Below are positions 43,899 through 56,187 of a stretch of 64,000 bases of DNA, one piece after another. Location of the stretch: NCBI GenBank assembly GCA_022315425.1, contig JAIUPT010000028.1, forward strand, positions 124,001 to 188,000. Reading direction: 5' to 3'. Position 1 is the first letter of the stretch; each line of letters starts with the position of its first letter. A model generated the notes under the pieces. It worked only from the letters and a program-made list of their open reading frames with translations, had not been told where the DNA came from and made no database searches. A program made the position numbers and the translations under genes. This DNA is from Pseudevernia furfuracea. Its lineage: Eukaryota > Ascomycota > Lecanoromycetes > Lecanorales > Parmeliaceae.

Positions 43899-46517
43899 TC
43901 AGACCACTATATACTCCCCGTCAACCCTTTCCATTGCTTTACGCCATTTGAAACCATGCCCGCCCATGACAGAAGATTCATTAGATGCTACAGGCAAACC
44001 GCTCGGCGACAAACTTGCGGTTTGCTCGTCATTCGTTTCGTCGTCACGCCATATCTTTTCCAGGAGTTCCAGTCCGGAGATGTTGTTAAAGAAGCCCGAG
44101 TCTTTCTGGATGTCTAAACATCGCTCACGAATGAGGTAACGACCTTGTTCACTGACGCATTCGGTGCCAGTGATGAAGAGAGGCCAGAGAAGAAAGACGT
44201 CAGATTGCACATTCGAGATGTGGAACAGCGCTTGCGTCACCAGATTCTGAAAGTTGGGATGCGCAGACGGCAGGCCTGGGTATCCTAGTCGCTCAGTGTA
44301 GAGAAGAGCAGAGTAGCGGAAAGACTCAGATATGTGGTATACGTCTAGTCGATCACCCTCTGGTGGTGGCGTCATTGGGCCATCGAGTTGCCAATTTTGG
44401 AGCTTCTCTCGGATGTCAGCCCATTCTTCCCAGAATTGCGCTCTGCTGTGGGCCTCTGCTGGATCCTCTTCGACCATCGCTGACAACCCATTGCCATCGA
44501 AGCGGTTGTAGTTCATGCTGTAGTAGTCCTGGTTCTTTGTGACTGGACTTGGAAGCTGCTGCACCGTTGGGGATGGCGAGCTCTTAGTAGAGAAACCAGC
44601 GACAGGCTTGTTTTGACTGAGAAGGTTGAGTCGGCCGAGCTTGGCGATGACCTTGAAAAGCCTGCCATCACAGCCAGCAAGGTTCTCCAAAGCCCACTCA
44701 CCACCATTCAACGTACTCATATCCAAGTCATCACCATCGAGCTGGCTTTCTCGATCATTGATGCTAGCTGTCATGGCATCAAACCATGTGAACATGATGG
44801 TGAGCCAATTGGTCGCTTTGGAGTTATCTCCCTTGGTGCCACCGCGAAGGGCAAGTATCTTCTTTACCCCTGCGAATTGTGTCTTGAACTTTGCGACGCC
44901 AGTGTCGCATATATGATATAGGCATAATATGAGGAGGGTGGCCAGAATCGAGTCGTCCTTGCGACGAAGAGGATCGGCGAGCTGTTCGTTCAGCGCTTTG
45001 ATGGCAGCACCTTTGTGGTAGAGCTCCTCATGTGATGGCTCGCTTACAGAAGTCTGCGGCAGACGGTCTATGCCAGCGTCCATCAAGCTGTGAGCGATCG
45101 AGGACTTCCTGACCGAATGATCGTGCGATGACGGCGATAAGCTTTGGCTACTTCTGTTGGTCGACAGAGGATTGTGCCCTCTCCTCATCCGGAGATTGCT
45201 GGCCGATAAAGCAGCGATTGCATGTTGTAGTGTCTCACTCTCCACAGCGAGGCTCAGGATGTGGGAGCGGTAGGGGTTGGTTGGCCCATCGAAGGCAACA
45301 ATCACCGGGGATATGACCTTGTCATAGTAATCGATGAGGTATTGTAGCTTCGGTGTATTCCCGATGGATAGAGATGGGAGTAACCGTGGGACGACCGAGG
45401 ACGGATGATCTCCAACATCGTCAGCGACCAACGCAGATGCACGGTTTGCGTAGTCCGGGTACTTGCTACCCGCTGTAAGCGAGGTGGTGTCTGAGGCGCT
45501 AGTGACGCCGAGGTCATGTGTTGAGAAGGTTTGCTGGGTGGGTAGCATGCTGTCCGTAGGATTGGCGGTCGCCATCAAGTCTGCATAAAAAGTGTCCTGC
45601 TGCCGGTAGTCTTGGTTGCTGTGATTGGAGCCAAGTCCCGAGCTCATGTTGTCACGCGGCCACCCGAGGGTCTCATGACTCGTGAAAAAGTTGCTTTCAC
45701 AGGGGCTTTGTACCAGTGACTGTGGAGTGAAGTCTTTGTAGGTTGGCGATACGATGCCATAGCCAGTGAAGCTTGGTACCATGGGGGAAATCTGTGAAGA
45801 CAGTCCATAGTCATGATGGCCATACCCACCAATGACGCTCGCGGTCATTGGCATGACTCCATAGTCTCTTGTAGGATGTATTGTAGGCACGGAGAGTGGC
45901 TGTAGGGTATGTCTCCTAGGTCTTTTGCGAGGTTGCTGTGATGCCCGGCCCTGGAAGAGAGAGGATGGGGCGCGCCATTCGAAGCTTGGCGGAGGCAGCA
46001 TAGGCGACGGTGACGTGGTAGACGCTGACGAGTTAGGATCCATGTTGACAAAATTGTATGTGGTAGACGTGCCAGTGCTGCCAATTGTGGTAGCACTTGT
46101 CGGAGTGCGCATTTGAGCACCGTCCAGGGAATCGGATGCTCTGCGTGTAGGGCCGAGCTTCGCCAGCTTTTTTGGACCACTGGTCTTCTTGTCGTCTTCC
46201 TCGTCCATGCTTTGCGCAGCTCTTTTCGACTTCGGAATGGGCAAGGAAAGGCCTCGTAGCTTTCCTCTGCTGGCGACTCCAACGCCCCATGTCAATTGTG
46301 TCTTGTAACCTGAGCAGTCTTTGCCCTGGTCGAGGCATGGTGTACAGTATGGTCTTCGTCTGTCACACTGGGTTTGGCGCTCTTGGCAGGCGAAGCAGTC
46401 GTCTGCTGCTCCAGTGGCCGGGGCTCTTCTGCGGCGCTTGCGGGGAGACCCCGCTGGTTGGGCCGCTTGTTGAGGCTCGATCTTGACTGCCTCGACCTCT
46501 GCCTTGGTAGCTGACAT
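43899..46517 (-). CDS. Zn(II)2Cys6 transcription factor
   Basis: This is a single-exon frame of 872 aa from the ATG at 46517. The binuclear zinc cluster is at residues 41-68 with cysteines 41, 44, 51, 58, 61 and 68, spacing 2-6-6-2-6, as expected. A basic run KRRRR at 26-31 precedes it. Just after the cluster comes LTWGVGVASRGKLRGLSLPI, conserved in a subset of fungal regulators. Residues 80-330 are Ser/Thr/Pro-rich. From about residue 380 a helical region begins with YLIDYYDKVISPVIVAFDGP and continues past LATLLILCLYHICDTG, which fits the Fungal_trans_2 type of middle domain. The target genes cannot be told from the sequence. No metabolic gene cluster surrounds it, so it is not obviously pathway-specific. 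Confidence 0.88.
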   Translation of the reverse strand: MSATKAEVEAVKIEPQQAAQPAGSPRKRRRRAPATGAADDCFACQERQTQCDRRRPYCTPCLDQGKDCSGYKTQLTWGVGVASRGKLRGLSLPIPKSKRAAQSMDEEDDKKTSGPKKLAKLGPTRRASDSLDGAQMRTPTSATTIGSTGTSTTYNFVNMDPNSSASTTSPSPMLPPPSFEWRAPSSLFQGRASQQPRKRPRRHTLQPLSVPTIHPTRDYGVMPMTASVIGGYGHHDYGLSSQISPMVPSFTGYGIVSPTYKDFTPQSLVQSPCESNFFTSHETLGWPRDNMSSGLGSNHSNQDYRQQDTFYADLMATANPTDSMLPTQQTFSTHDLGVTSASDTTSLTAGSKYPDYANRASALVADDVGDHPSSVVPRLLPSLSIGNTPKLQYLIDYYDKVISPVIVAFDGPTNPYRSHILSLAVESETLQHAIAALSASNLRMRRGHNPLSTNRSSQSLSPSSHDHSVRKSSIAHSLMDAGIDRLPQTSVSEPSHEELYHKGAAIKALNEQLADPLRRKDDSILATLLILCLYHICDTGVAKFKTQFAGVKKILALRGGTKGDNSKATNWLTIMFTWFDAMTASINDRESQLDGDDLDMSTLNGGEWALENLAGCDGRLFKVIAKLGRLNLLSQNKPVAGFSTKSSPSPTVQQLPSPVTKNQDYYSMNYNRFDGNGLSAMVEEDPAEAHSRAQFWEEWADIREKLQNWQLDGPMTPPPEGDRLDVYHISESFRYSALLYTERLGYPGLPSAHPNFQNLVTQALFHISNVQSDVFLLWPLFITGTECVSEQGRYLIRERCLDIQKDSGFFNNISGLELLEKIWRDDETNDEQTASLSPSGLPVASNESSVMGGHGFKWRKAMERVDGEYIVV

Positions 46518-49500
46518 GATCGAATAAGGTCTGGATTCGATTTGGCTGACTTGAGGAAGGTCTTGTAGCTTGTCTTGGAGGTAGGGAAGCGGCGATGGAA
46601 TGTGTGCACGAAAGCGACCGTCTTGTGCGATGAAGAAGAGCTGAAGAATATCAACAAGCCCAGGTTATATGGGATGCCATTGGTTTATGGAAGGTATGTC
46701 AGGTTGCCAGGAGAGCTCGTGACGGTTGGAGTAACATATGAATGAGTCTCGAGGTACCGCAAGCTCTTTAATAGCATGACGAGAGGGGCTGGATGGTTGA
46801 GGTGTAGCGGCATCTTTTTAGATGCAGGGCCGTTGGTGGAAGACCGGGATGTGCAAGAGGTAGCGAATCGTTTTAGAGCAGCGGCCGCTCCATGGCCGTG
46901 TTCCTTTTTTGATGTTATGATCCATGGCAGTCTTGCTTTGTTGCAGCCTTTTATTAGACGGTGGATTTTCGGTAGGATGGGGGAAGAGTGGCAGCAACCG
47001 CGAAGGCGCACGCCGATAACGATTGTCCTTGGATGCTGAATCGGCGCCGAGCAGGGGGCGTTTGAGGGAAAGATGCTGTCAATTGGCTGATGAATGAATT
47101 TAGCGTGTGGAAGTATGCAGATAAGGTGGATGATTACCGGCTGATGGTAGGAAGGATGGGATGGTGCATGAGAATTGAGAAATGATGTGAGTGTGCTTCT
47201 CAGGCAAGCGAATCAGAGAAGGAGTCCCCTCTTTTTTCCAGTTGGACGGCGCCGACCGAGGTTCGCGGGCCAGGTAAATCAATAGGTATTAATAAAAAAT
47301 GAAAAATGCTTGATGATCGACAAGAAACAATCAATAATAATGGGGAATAATATCATGTTTGCCATGTGAATTTGATTAATCATCAATCATATTCAATTAT
47401 GATTGGTATTCGGATTCAATATTCATTTCTTACTGCGACACAGGGAAAAGAAGAACAAGATTACAAGAACATAAGGTACGGTAATTGACATAAAGGCTAG
47501 AGCCTCGATGTGTTTAAAGAATGTGGCTAAGAATATGATTGGCGAATATTAGAATATGAACGGTAGAAGCTGCATGGAACGATGGATTGGACCTTCTAGT
47601 TCCAAAGTCTGATACAGATTAACATCTCATTCGTGGAATTTGGCGGGAAGGAGAACGGTATCTTTTTCGTCTTTTGCTGCTTGCGGGGAAATCAAATAAT
47701 ACGGGCAGGTTGAGGCTTCAATTTCCCTGTATCAAATCATCTGAAGCTTCCCTCTCATCTCTTGTCTCAGTTGCCTCCAACACCTTCCATGCGAACCTGC
47801 ACTTTCAACCGCGGCACATTGCATTCTTCTTTTCTTCTTCCGTAATAATAGAAATGAGTGGCGAGATCCTGGACCCTCCGATGGGAACTGATCAAATGAT
47901 AGGGCTGCTGGGGGTAAGGCGTACTGGCAGTCTCAGCCTTGCCCCGAGACTTTGCCCCCCGAGAGAGCAGCGCCGCCACGGGCAGCCCCTTCCTTCCTCG
48001 GCACTGACCCCCACACTTGAGTCGCAAACTCACTCCCAGTCTCCCCCGACATCAATCTTTTTTTCTTTTTTCCCTTTTATCATCGCCCCATGCTGTCCTG
48101 CATTTGTAACTATTCACCTCCGTACCTTGCAGATCAACTTCCGATCCGAATCAGGACACCGTTCCTCGGCTTTTTGTATCCTATGAATATCTTCCAACCT
48201 CGTAGCCCCCATCTACAACTGCTTTGCCGACACAGATCTGGCGGCGTACGGAGTTAAATAATGGCAATCCCGCCAGTTCTGGACTGAGCATCCCCGATAG
48301 CTTCGGACTTCATCACCGACCATGAAACCATACCTGAAGCAAGGATCTTCTGCTAGGATCTAATACTTCTTTTGCCATTTGCTTTGGAGCACTCGATAGC
48401 TACATAGCTAACCCTAATAGCGGTGGTAGACTTGACAAAGTCCCTCGGCCTCCAACAACAAAATGTGGGTCTTCCTTGCTTATAAACGGACCGCACCTTC
48501 AACCTTAGATGAGCCTTGATCCGTACCCTGTCGGACGATGGCGATTATGTTGGATTCTTTTCGCCTATTCATTTACGGTGGCAAGGGTAGCTGCTCACAC
48601 ATATCTTAACTTCTGACAGCCAGTATGTTCCCATCGTCGATCCGCAGAAACTGCCCTTTATCTTGGCCTCTCTCGAATTGAAGACATCCTTGTGACTTGG
48701 AAGTCTGACGACTAAAAACCTCTTCTAGAAGACTTAAGACCGAGTCTAACGCTTCCATATCACACGCTGGCGTCAATTTCCCGCCGGCAGGTACGATATA
48801 CCCCGCTTTCAGTGAGCATGTAGCTTTTCTCCCAAGCTCAGATGACTTTTCACGGCCCTCTAAGATAGATTAAAGGAGGGGCACATGGGGCTGCTCACAG
48901 GTGCTTTGCTCGGCTCACAGGACCTTTTCGTTTCAACTCGGACCATACAGGCCAATGGGTTTTGTTTGGTCTTCCAAGCGTAACATAAATACTTTTTCCA
49001 AGACTTACTCCACTACAAATTCGACAAGTCGAGAACTAAAGATTGCCGCTGATCATGCCTCGAACACGATGCAGGTACAGTAAGAATAGCCTACCATGAG
49101 TGATTAGCCTGGCCTTGAAATCTACCTTCCTTTTCGGGCAGAGCGCGAAACTTCAACGCTCATTCGGCAATACCTCCCTTATTATGTGGGTTTGGAATAA
49201 CTCTGGTGTCCAGCTCGGTGTTTAGCAGTCTGGTATCGAGTGCGTGAGATGATCGGATTTATCAACTACGGAGGTCACAGCCGTCTACAATGCCTCTGGT
49301 TTGATAGCAGTTACCGATGACCGTCACGCGAACTTCGGCAACAGCGACCTTGTACGAGCAGGTATTTCAAACAGGAGGGAGTGAAGGTCCTTCCTTGCTT
49401 GCTTGTGTATTCGCCGAGTGTTCTACGTTGCATCACTACTTGCTGTGTATTGTTTTCCTTGTTTTCCTTGCTTTCCTTGCTGTCTGTCACCTGGGCTGAG

Positions 49501-50701
49501 AACTTATCACGTTCCCAGTGCCGCAACGCCACGTGCTTCAGCAGTATCGTCCAGCAGCCAATAGAGCCTTTCGCTCTCCAAATCGTCACTCCTTGCTAGC
49601 CTACCGCAACTCATTCTCGTATACGTTCGGCCGAATCGTGGTAACGTGACAGTTGGTTCATGCAGTGTTCGTGCGGAGTTTATGCGGTTTCGAAGGCACT
49701 CTCCTTCCGTAGGAGTCATCCCCTATTTCATCTTGCACCGTGTCCGATCATTCCCGTCAGCTCCTCAATCACATACCTACGTTACAGCGCAGATGCACAT
49801 CTGCATCCTTGAGAGACGCTGGGTACCAGTGCCGCCATTGCGACAATTTTTTCATACTTTGCAATTCAGCTCTTCCTCCTCTCATAGGCCACCATTCCAT
49901 ATCATCAAACTCATCACTGTTACAATGGGCTGTAGCTCAGCCTGGTCCTGCAGGTGATGCGGAAGCGTTTCTTTGACCCTGGCCACGCGCGCCGAGTGGC
50001 GGCTGCTGCCAACTATTTTGACAGGCGGCTAAAAACAACCTTGTCTCAGTCTGACTGTGCTGAATTTCTTGGAGAATCTTAATTTGATCATAGTTGTTCA
50101 GAGGCTTTGGGAATCGACCTTGCAATGCGCGCCGCCCGCAGCCGCGTCCTCAGCTCTGCGGCACGGTCTAACACCATTGCGTGCAGCTTTCTACAGAGGA
50201 TTCTCACTTCTACCGACTCAGTATAGACCAAACCTTATCATGGAGATGGGATTCGCCATTCCCGCTGTCATCCGGGAGGAAGTTGACATTTTCCACGGTT
50301 CTTTGACGATCGCATGATCATTTCCATTGAGAACAGCACGGGAATAATCCTATCCGATGGTCTATCATTTTTTTACCATCCAATTGCGACGGACTTCCCA
50401 GATGTGAGCAGCATGGCACGCACCATCGATGCCATGCTGCTGATGCAGTGGACTCTCTCATGATGGAGCTCTTCAGCCCCAAGGTGAAATCCTTTCGGAC
50501 TTGTACAGGTGATGTCGGTATCAATCTCCTTAAAGGCTTTCTCCCTAGCTATGAGTCTTTTCCACTTTTCAAAGGAGTATCTTCGTCTATTTTTTTGAAC
50601 TGTATCTTCAAGATTGCCTCCTGGAAATTTTCGATTTACAGCACCTTCAACCTTTAAAGCATTGCAAGATAGTTCCTTTCGTTGCGACCCTTATAAGCGT
50701 G
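46518..50701. other. Long gene-sparse region
   Basis: I could not support a gene in 4.2 kb. The left end is the promoter and probable long leader of the transcription factor. AT-rich sequence lies at 47280-47450. Frames such as 47674-48186 and 50057-50317 lack motifs. Around 50300-50465 a plus-strand stretch (RMIISIENSTGIILSDGLSF) is somewhat protein-like but could not be joined to other exons. Short-exon genes like the one at 50702 could be hidden here. Confidence 0.3.
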
Positions 50702-51702
50702 ATGCATTCGAAAACCTCTGCCAACCTCCCAATTGGGAGTGATCATGAGGCCGTCCGTCTCGATGGGGAGTACGGCTTGCAAGAAAGGGTCTGTGTGTAT
50801 GACAAGGTGACCCAATCCCACGCTTTCCCCTCTTTAAAATAAGGTTATTACTCGTACTGAACACTTCATGTTGGCAGGGAACCGGCATTGTGGATGGTCT
50901 CGCTACTTTAACTGCTGCAGCCCCACCGTTCGCTCCTCATTCTCTCGACGGGCCTTTCCCGTGTTGGAATGATGATGTATACGGTGGGCCTTGCCACAGT
51001 AAAGTATCGGTCACTATACAGGGAGACATATGCAGCCAGTGCAGAGTAAGATCCTGTCTATGATCTTTTCTTTTTCACCTCCTTCATGGGCGACTCCTTA
51101 CTGGGTGTCAAAGAGCTTGGGACGTAAACCGAGAGCCCAGGCTATCAATCGTGGCGGTGATCTCGACCCGGCCGACGAGTTCGACTGTGTCAACAAGCCG
51201 ATATATCGTTGTAAGGAGGCCGTCCACAGAGCGGGCGCCAGATGCAGCCTATGCACGGTGAGTCCTCTGTCCCTCGCAACTACTCTCCACCCTCTTGTTT
51301 AAGGAACAGACGAATGCTAATTCTGTCGAAGAGTTTGAATCGCCCAGTGGAACCGGCCCGACCCGGCGACGAATAGACCACCCGATCTCGGTCGCATGCC
51401 TGCCTCGGGTAATCTGCAGAAGGACGTACACAGGGGTAATTCATCTTTGTTTTGCTATAGGGTTTGGCCTCCAGTCCATTGATATACACACAGCTGGAAT
51501 TTTGTGCGTGATCCGCTTTGGGTCTTCGCTTCGCGATTTCTTTTTGGATATTAACATATTCTTTCTGGGTATGCACGTGGAGGCATTCCGTCATTACTGG
51601 TTCATTTGGTGTGGGCAGCGCTCGGACATAACATCGGTGGACAATTGGCTTCTTTGCGATACACACAGAAGAGGTTTGCATGCAGTTCGCTGCGATATTT
51701 AG
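50702..51702 (+). CDS. Putative small CxxC protein gene with short exons; 3' end unresolved
   Basis: Three exons join in phase 0 with good signals: 50702-50806, donor GTGACC; 50878-51045, donor GTAAGA; 51114-51257, donor GTGAGT. A fourth starts at 51304 after TTTAAG. The product begins MHSKTSANLPIGSDHEAVRL. It has two similar modules, one with WNDDVYGGPCHSKVSVTIQG then DICSQCR, the other with DCVNKPIYRCKEAVHRAGAR then CSLC, that is, an aromatic/Val-rich strand before a CxxC. Exon 4 opens EQTNANSVEEFESPSG and is Arg/Pro-rich. It may end at a GTAATC donor (51412/51413) or a GTAATTC donor near 51435; without splicing the frame stays open to 51702. I do not recognise the family. The paired CxxC modules suggest metal or disulfide binding, an inference. 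Confidence 0.5.
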
Positions 51703-54563
51703 GGTATCACTCTGGCCCATTTTGATAGGTATTCATTCAACATGTTTTACCGATGGTCACTATCATTCTTTCTCTGACAGATTTTATGTGACTCATATAT
51801 CACTCACTCACCCAGACATCTTTGCAGACGCATGAATGTTCTCTCTAACAGAGTCTGCATAACTCACGCTCAGGCTGTACATCGCTCCCAGACGTAGATC
51901 TGCAAAGGGACAACTTCCCCCTCAACATTGCCAAACGGTCAACCTATCCAACGCAGTACCATCCACAAACCAAATACCCACTTCCGCGCCTCAGGCCTTA
52001 CACTTGAAAACCACAAAACACCCTCCCCGAGCACTTTCCCCCATCGACTGGAGTCTATACCCTGCACCCTGCCAGTCGATGCGCTACAATAAAATACATA
52101 TTTATTCAGAGTCTAGCCGTTGCCTCGGATGCTTCCCTCAAGGGGTTGTTTTTCCCGACCCTTTTCTCTATCCTTATCATCGTTGTTAGCTGGTCCCTCG
52201 TGTGGTGGCATCGTTGGTGAGGATGGAGTATTATGGTTGAGAATGTGGTAGGGAGGGGGGAGAGGGGAATCCGGTGTTGGCGACGACGACAACAACAACA
52301 CCAACAACAACATCAGCAAGCCGTCTTGTTATCGAGAGTGGGAAGCGCTTGGTCGTAATGGGTTGGGTTGGGTTGGGGTGGGGTGGGATGGGGTTTAGCG
52401 TGTGGATGGATGCGTTGGGTGGATATATGTAATGTATGTATGTGGAGTTCGTAAGCGGATGAATCCCACCGATGCGATGCGAGTGACTCGGAGGGGTGGG
52501 GAGGGGGCGCGGGGGGGCTGTCTCTGTGATGTGTGTATTGTAGAGGAAGGCAATATCGGTGCATATACGAGTGCGGTGTAGGTAGTAGCAGTTGGAATGT
52601 GTGTAGTTTGCAAAACTCCAGCCCACGGCGAGAAAACCCCCGCAGGATTTCTCGGTCAAGACTTGGAATTTTTTTTTTTTTTTTTGTTGTCTGCCTTTGA
52701 AGAGGAATTACTGACGACGGAATCTTCGATAAACGGCTTCCGGGTCTCTCTATACTGGTATTGATTTTGCTACGTTTTTGCAATGGTTGGGGTTAACTCT
52801 TCGAGATGAGTACCCGGTGGTGCGAGTCCCAGCTGGGGTATAAGAATACAGCTAGTACGGAGACAAGACAAACCATGGCCATGAAATGATGAATGTGGAA
52901 GGCACAGCTACATTTTTTCCCCCCATAAGAACGCTGTGTTGGCTTCGGCAGCTGTTCGTCAAGATTTCATCCATCGGGCTGTACTGCAAATGGGTTTTAG
53001 TCATGGTCCCAATGTGTGCGGTGTTGCATCACGGAATCGGGGCACCCTCGTGACGGCCATCGACTTCGAGACTGATTGGTGTGCCCACGCCGGAGCTTGC
53101 CCAAAAGCAAGATGCAGGAAAGGAAAACAGCGGCCTCAGCTGCCGCTAGCTGTGTTGCTGAAATGAAAAGACCTACACAAGTAAAAGAGGATCCCATGGC
53201 AGATTCTCAGGGCTCGGGCTGAAGTGCGGCTGATTCCAAATCCAAGGCCGCGCAAACCAAAAAATTTCCAAGCTGACAATGATTTGCTCGTCGGGTGCTG
53301 AAAGGGATTGAGGTCGTGCCTCCTGCGACTCAGCTGGCCCAGATTGGGGCCAACTCCGAATCGCAGTCCAATCGGCGTCAAGTACCTGCAGACCGAGTTA
53401 TCCCTTTTCATTCATCCAGTTATACTTTAGCTCGCCTCATTGAAATTGTTTCTGATGCTCAAGAAGCAACCGTTCAGGACCAAGTGGAAATGTTTTGCGT
53501 GCCACTTTTGTACAACCCATGTAATAATTAATGTCTTTGCTGATGATTTCTCAACTATTACCCTTCCACTCCCCACTACGTACTCCTGCTGCCCTCCAAC
53601 GATAAACACAAGTCCGGACTTAATGGACAACCGGGGAAAGCAGCTTCGCCGCAGCTGAAGAGCTGCGTTTCCAGTCACCCAGGGCGGATAGAGTACGGCG
53701 GACAGTAACTTGGCCGACGCGCAGAATGGGTCAATACAAAAACCGTAATACTCTAAGCCTGCAGGTTCGATTTCGTGGATGTGGAGGTTCAATTCACGAG
53801 CGATAGAGGGTGCGGGAGAAAATGAAAGGAAGGTTTGGAAGACGAAGAAGGCGTTGATTAAAATATTATTAGTATAAGGTACTTAGGGAGGGACTGCAGG
53901 GGTGGCTACTACTCTATGGGGGCCTTAATTACAGCCGACGCCAAGAGCCACCTTAGCTGTGCCTCGCCTTGCGGGCAACAACAAAGGCAACAACAAAGCT
54001 CGCAACAACCAAATCTATATATCTCCAAAAGCTCAAAATGACGAGCTTTCTTATGAATTTTTAAGTCATTGATATGCGAGAAGTAAGTATGTTCAACAGT
54101 GTGATTCCTCCGACTAAAGCTACATTGAAGAACTTGTCCTTCCTTGAAAGAAGGCTAGTTTGTCACTCATGAGTCCACTCATGCTGCTCGCCTTCTTTGC
54201 TTTTTCATCCCCTATCAGCGAAGCCTGTACCACCACCTGGACTCCTCGATGCCTGACCTTACATGAACAGAATCCCAAGTCCGCCAGCTTTCTTCTTGGA
54301 GGCTTCCTCTCCTGCAATTTGAAGTAAGCACAAAAAGTCGGCCACTACTCCCTACGCGTACACCTCTTGCACTTTGTCGTTCTTGTAATGTGAATTGCTT
54401 TGACTTCATGCCTTGAAAACCACGGCGTACCGAAATGCCTTATGTCATGCTCCAGACAGAGAATGAAATCAAAAGTCACCACATCGAGCAGCTTTCCAGA
54501 ATGCTTCATCCTTACCCTTAGACCGCAGTGCCCAACCGTCCGTTTCCAGCTCTCTCCTCGCCC
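51703..54563. other. Gene-poor region with simple repeats
   Basis: There is no supported gene in 2.9 kb. Notable tracts are CAA/GAC trinucleotides at 52280-52315, a GGTTG/GGGGT-type G-rich run at 52359-52392 and a T run at 52670-52685. Frames over the G-rich part give Pro/His/Thr strings. The stretch 53860-54040 contains TATTATTAGTATAAGG and CAACAACAAAGGCAACAACAAAG and might be a repeat remnant, but I found no second copy in the window. Confidence 0.35.
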
Positions 54564-55234
54564 TCACCTCCCCGAATTAACAATCTCGCCGTCTACGCAG
54601 GTAGTCCCGTTGGTTGCGCTGCCCATGTCCACCAAGCCACCTGTACCAAAATCGTCAGCACTCGTCCCACCATCTCCTTTTGTCACTCGATTCAAAAGAC
54701 CAACACACCCTCGTCGCACAAGAAGAATCCTCGTTCTCCCTGACATTTCAGATTTCCAACCGGCGTACATTCCCCTCCATCCACCTTCTCAATACTCCCA
54801 TGGTCACAGATCGTCCCCTTCGCCACAGCACCCATGAAAACATACCTGCTCCCACCTTCCGCCGCCGGGACACAAAGAGAAAAGGAGGTCTTGTTGTTAC
54901 AGTCCAGCTCACTCGGCGTACACTGCAACAGTTTGGACGAAATCGAGGGTTGAGCAGGTCGCTTAGCGAATACAAGCGGAGTTGGCAGCAGAGTCGTAGT
55001 AGGATACGAGAGCGTATAGGAGAGTGATAAATTTGCTGAGGCGTTATAGTATCCGTTATATATGTTTGGTTTGTTGCTGATAGAGGGATAGAAAGACCCG
55101 GTGGGGTGGTAGTGGATTAATGTTGTCGATAGAGGGACTGGGGTGACTGTGACGGTTGAGTAGCGCGTATTGGGGGTGGCGCGAGCGAGTGGTGAAACCC
55201 AGGGGAGGAGGGAGAGGGATGTGATGAATTTCAT
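54564..55234 (-). CDS. Secreted protein with two CBM19-like cysteine repeats
   Basis: Two exons (54709-55234 and 54564-54640, 68-nt intron GTGTGT...TACAG) give 200 aa. I start at the ATG at 55234 (MKFITSLSLLPWVSPLARA), a good signal peptide; the frame is open upstream but lacks such a leader. Residues about 20-105 are Ser/Thr/Pro/Tyr-rich. The C-terminal 80 residues form two parallel units: CTPSELDC...SFSLC...YVFMGAVAKGTIC, then CTPVGNLKC...GFFLC...LVDMGSATNGTTC, the second completed by the splice. The Cx(6)C...FxLC...GTxC spacing resembles chitin-binding module CBM19, normally one copy at the end of a chitinase. No catalytic domain is present. Chitin or cell-wall binding is therefore a family-based inference, as is a role as an effector. 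Confidence 0.68.
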
Positions 55235-56187
55235 GATGATGGTTTTTGGGTTTGAGTGAGTGGATTGTCGAGGAGGAAGGGGGCTCCTAGGGGACAAAAG
55301 AGAACCGAATAGTTGAGATTGATGTGGGAACGTGAAGAGAGCGTGTGTCGTTGTTTTGTAAACAACGAGTGGCGCGTTGGCTGGAATGTGTGCGAGTTGA
55401 CCAACCTACGCGATTTGAACCTGAATAACATGATTCGTACAGAAAGTCGGTTTTCTACATCCAATTCACCTCATAAGGACCTTGAGGCGGGATCAACGAG
55501 AATGATACAGACGTTGCATTCGAAATAATGATAATCCTCGATTGTGCTGTGTGTCCAGGGTATCCAAAATATCGCCACAGCCTACTTAGAGCATTGGAGA
55601 AACCCAAGCAGCATTGAGAAAAGCATGTTTCACCGCAGAAACCTGAGACAGCGCATTTTCGGGCTGATGGTGTCCTTTGTTTCGCTGCAACGGTTCAAAT
55701 TGCAAACACACTGTACTCCAAAGCTTGGTGGCTGCAACATCCTGTTGGCAGATGGGTGTCACCAAGCAGGAAAGACCTCTCAGGTCCTTCGAAGAGCTGT
55801 ATTCTCGGAGGATACGTAAAGAAGAGAGCGCTGAGCACAGGTTTGTCCATAGTATCGAGATAAGACTTTTGTGGACCTATTGGCCGCGAGAACAGGACGC
55901 TGATTCTTCTTCCCTTGAAGACTAGCAAACTCCGAAATCTGCCGATACTGTCAAGTAAGAAATAGAAGATAATGGAGGGGAACTGTCTCGCCCTGTAACA
56001 GTTAATTCTGGATTTTCGATGTCCGGAAAGAAGTGTCTTCGTGGAAAGGTTGTAATAGTTATGAAAAGCCCGCTCTCTACAAAACCTTTCCAAGTTCCGC
56101 TCTTCTATTTTCTTTCCTCACCCTCATCCTCGAGCGTCCTCGAGCGAAACATCTCATCTAGTACGACACCACCCGCTCTTAACCAAA
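55235..56187. promoter_or_regulatory. Divergent promoter region
   Basis: It lies between the divergent secreted-protein gene and the small charged-protein gene at 56188. CT-rich sequence is seen at about 56100-56140 just before the latter. Short frames inside show no motif. Confidence 0.35.

Noticed and set aside
49929..49945. A TAGCTCAGCCTGG string resembling a tRNA A-box
   Set aside because: The spacing does not fit, there is no B-box GTTCGA at the right distance, and no acceptor stem can be formed around it.
53860..54040. Possible LTR or repeat remnant
   Set aside because: There is no second copy, terminal inverted repeat or target duplication visible in the window, so an element call is not supported.
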